Below, piece after piece: positions 4,087 through 5,936 of a stretch of 5,936 nucleotides of DNA; the stretch's first letter is position 1, and each line of letters opens with the position of its first letter. The DNA comes from Nostoc cf. edaphicum LEGE 07299. GTDB lineage: Bacteria; Cyanobacteriota; Cyanobacteriia; Cyanobacteriales; Nostocaceae. Position numbers and translations under genes: made by a program. Below the pieces are notes generated by a model. The model did no database searches. It had not been told where the DNA came from and worked only from the letters and a program-made list of their open reading frames with translations. The stretch lies in assembly GCF_015207245.1 (NCBI RefSeq), contig NZ_JADEXF010000261.1:1-5936 (forward strand), in the 5' to 3' direction.

Positions 4087-5849
4087 ACCCAAATTTAAGT
4101 GATTGGGATGATGATTTACCCCCAGAACCAGAAGAAGCTTATCAAGACTTGCTTCGCGCACTGAAGCGGAAATCAGGATTTGGTTTGTTTTTTGTCCAAT
4201 GTACATCTGAGGAAGCAGACAAGTTCATTATCAAACTTCCCCAGGAAATTACACAGAAAAAGATTGCGGTTTTGCGATTGGTTGAGTCGATTGATAATTT
4301 ATATCAGCCAGTAGCAGAGTTTATTAAAGACAAGCAAATTGATATTTTATTAATTAAAGGTCTGGAATATTCTTTATATAAATATGAAAAAAGAAGTTTT
4401 GGGGAAATTACCGAAGGACAATTTAGTAATTTAACCAGTGTTCCGCATATTCTAAATCACTTAAACAAACAGCGAGAACGCTTTAGAGATGATTTTCCAA
4501 TTAGCTTTGTTTTTCTTTTGCGTTCATTTTCGATAAACTATTTTATTCATCGCGCCCCAGATTTTTTTGATTGGCGTTCTGGGGTGTTTGAATTACCTAC
4601 AACGCCAGAAGTCGTAGAACAAAAATCAAATCGTCTGCTGTTGGAAGGAGACTATAAGGAATATTTAAAATTCAGTCTAGAACAAAAAATTGAGAAAGTC
4701 TTGGAAATTCAAGAGTTGCTGACCGAAAAACATCAATCAGAGAATCTTCAGGCAAGTTTACAATATGAACTGGGCAGGTTGTTACATTCTGCTGACGAAT
4801 TTGAAGCCGCGATCGCATCCTACGACCAAGTACTGAAAATTAAACCAGATTACCACCGAGCTTGGTACAATCGGGGCTATGCGCTAGATGATTTAGGACG
4901 CAATGAAGAAGCGATCGCATCCTACGACCAAGCACTGAAATTTAAACTAGATTACCACGAACCTAGCAACTGGCAAGGCTATGCATTAATCAAATTAGGA
5001 CGCAATAAAGAAGCGATCGCATTTTATGACCAAGCACTGAAATTTAAACCTGATGACTACGAAGCTTGGTACAACCGGGGCATTGCATTAGATGATTTGG
5101 GACGCTATCAAGAGGCGATCGCATCCTACGACCAAGCACTGAAATTTAAACCTGATAACTATGAAGCTTGGTGGAAACTAGCCTACGCATTAGTCAATTT
5201 GAAACGCTATGAACAAGCAATTTTTAACTATGACAAAGCCTTAGAAATTAAACCAGATAACCATATACTGTGGAATGGTCGAGCCTACTCATTAGCTCAA
5301 CTAGGACAGCATGAAGAAGCTGTATCTGACTACAAAAAAGCTCAGTTGCTCAAACCAGATGACTATGATGCCTGGTATTGGCAAGGCGTTGCGTTAGGCA
5401 ATTTAGGACGCTATGAAGAAGCAGTTGCATCATTCGACCAAGCACTGAAATTTCAACCTGATGACTACAATGCTTGGTATTTACGGGGCATTGTCCTAAA
5501 TGATTTGGGACGCTATGAAGATGCAGTTGCATCCTACGATCAAGCACTGAAATTTCAACCTGATGACCACGAAGCTTGGAATAGCAAGGGTATTGCGCTA
5601 GGTATTTTGGGACGCTATGAAGAAGCGATCACATCATTAGACCAAGCACTGAAATTTCAACCTGATAATGATATTGCCTTCTACAACAAAGCTTGTTGTT
5701 ATGCCCTTCAAAGTAATATTGAGCAAGCACTGGAAAACCTGCAACGAGCAATTAATTTGAATTCTGAAAAATGGCATGAATCGGCAAAAACTGACTCTAG
5801 TTTCGATGTTATTCGGGAAAATGAGCGGTTTAAAGCTTTAATTCAATAA
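4083..5849 (+). CDS. TPR protein with N-terminal degenerate NTPase-like domain
   Basis: Soluble protein of 588 residues. Residues 1-180 form a globular domain: an acidic start, a strand FGLFFVQC (33-40) where a P-loop would be expected but with no GxxxxGK(S/T), a strand IDILLIKGLEYSL (86-98) in the Walker B place, and ISFVFLLRSFSINYFIHRAPDFFDWRSGVFELP-type sequence (140-172) like the sensor/arginine region of STAND-type NTPases. I read it as a catalytically inactive NTPase fold (inference). A helical linker (184-223) leads to ten 34-residue TPRs at 224, 258, 292, 326, 360, 394, 428, 462, 496 and 530, then a cap (564-588) with D571-SSFDVI and RFKALI, common at the end of cyanobacterial TPR arrays. 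The TPRs should make a ligand-binding superhelix. Its ATG overlaps the ATPase stop by four bases and lacks its own Shine-Dalgarno, so it is probably translated by coupling and partners that ATPase. No nuclease, protease, TIR or membrane effector domain is present. Confidence 0.88.
   Translation: MNPNLSDWDDDLPPEPEEAYQDLLRALKRKSGFGLFFVQCTSEEADKFIIKLPQEITQKKIAVLRLVESIDNLYQPVAEFIKDKQIDILLIKGLEYSLYKYEKRSFGEITEGQFSNLTSVPHILNHLNKQRERFRDDFPISFVFLLRSFSINYFIHRAPDFFDWRSGVFELPTTPEVVEQKSNRLLLEGDYKEYLKFSLEQKIEKVLEIQELLTEKHQSENLQASLQYELGRLLHSADEFEAAIASYDQVLKIKPDYHRAWYNRGYALDDLGRNEEAIASYDQALKFKLDYHEPSNWQGYALIKLGRNKEAIAFYDQALKFKPDDYEAWYNRGIALDDLGRYQEAIASYDQALKFKPDNYEAWWKLAYALVNLKRYEQAIFNYDKALEIKPDNHILWNGRAYSLAQLGQHEEAVSDYKKAQLLKPDDYDAWYWQGVALGNLGRYEEAVASFDQALKFQPDDYNAWYLRGIVLNDLGRYEDAVASYDQALKFQPDDHEAWNSKGIALGILGRYEEAITSLDQALKFQPDNDIAFYNKACCYALQSNIEQALENLQRAINLNSEKWHESAKTDSSFDVIRENERFKALIQ
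4752..5771 (+). repeat. Ten tandem TPR-coding units of 102 bp
   Basis: In-frame tandem repeat with a period of 102 bp (34 codons). The 3' half of each unit, coding helix B (EEAIASYDQALKFKPD-like), is nearly the same at DNA level in several units, for example the recurring string CAAGCACTGAAATTT. Units 1, 6 and 10 are the most diverged. Indicates expansion by tandem duplication or repeated gene conversion. Confidence 0.9.
4809..5122. repeat. Four HIP1 palindromes spaced exactly 102 bp
   Basis: GCGATCGC at 4809-4816, 4911-4918, 5013-5020 and 5115-5122, one per TPR unit (units 1-4), coding Ala-Ile-Ala in helix B. The equivalent place in later units has drifted: GCAGTTGC at 5421 and 5523, and GCGATCAC at 5625, one base from HIP1. 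Confidence 0.9.
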
Positions 5850-5936
5850 AAAATGTAGTAATAATTCTAAGCAACTTTAATTCAAAACGATGCCCATAAA
5901 TTACCAAATATAAAGTTTACCCATCTTCAATAATAC
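5850..5936. other. AT-rich 3' flank of the TPR gene
   Basis: No gene begins here within view. An 11-base direct repeat, CTTTAATTCAA, occurs at the very end of the TPR gene (5836-5846) and again at 5875-5885. A 7-bp inverted repeat AACTTTA (5873-5879)/TAAAGTT (5911-5917) has a 31-base loop and no T-run. No convincing terminator, so the operon could continue beyond the window. Confidence 0.5.

Noticed and set aside
5350..5547. Minus-strand reading frame of 65 residues over the TPR units
   Set aside because: Antisense shadow created by the 102-bp in-frame repeats; composition is repetitive and has no support.
5873..5917. Terminator after the TPR gene
   Set aside because: The 7-bp stem is all AT but one pair, has a 31-base loop and no T-run, so it is not convincing.

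Overview
The window looks like chromosomal DNA of a filamentous, Nostoc-like cyanobacterium. Several things point that way: a one-helix high-light-inducible protein (Hlip), a CrtW-type beta-carotene ketolase closest in memory to Nostoc punctiforme CrtW148, a stand-alone CofG, several HIP1 palindromes (GCGATCGC), AT-rich intergenic DNA with a short tandem-repeat array, and an NTPase/TPR gene pair of a kind common in these genomes. All five genes I accept are on the + strand. The species assignment is inference from remembered family resemblance, not from a search.

Left half (1-2463), pigment and light genes: an Hlip gene (85-276), then a gene-free stretch (277-607) with a long inverted repeat that may end the hli transcript. 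Next comes crtW (608-1369), for which I favour a GTG start 54 bases downstream of the first ATG, and then cofG (1483-2463), the first subunit of the synthase that makes the deazaflavin Fo. A GC-rich hairpin with two mutually exclusive stems lies between crtW and cofG. Photoprotection (Hlip), ketocarotenoid synthesis (CrtW) and a likely photolyase antenna cofactor (CofG) share a light-stress theme, but the gaps do not prove co-transcription.

Middle (2464-2760): a weak candidate terminator with a run of eight T, then 4.8 copies of a 42-bp tandem repeat arranged as an 84-bp higher-order duplication, then a short AT-rich leader with an extended -10-like box immediately before the next gene.

Right half (2761-5849): two genes overlapping by four bases (ATGA). 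The first is a 441-residue AAA+/STAND-like P-loop ATPase with intact Walker A and B. The second is a 588-residue protein with an N-terminal domain that looks like a P-loop fold lacking its nucleotide-binding loop, ten TPRs and a C-terminal cap. The tight coupling suggests the products work together: an active NTPase plus a degenerate partner that recognises a ligand through its TPR groove. The variable TPR positions fall in helix A, including canonical groove positions, while helix B is nearly constant. This pair is the best candidate here for an incompletely described system (signalling or biological conflict), but no effector domain is visible and the window ends 87 bases after the second gene.
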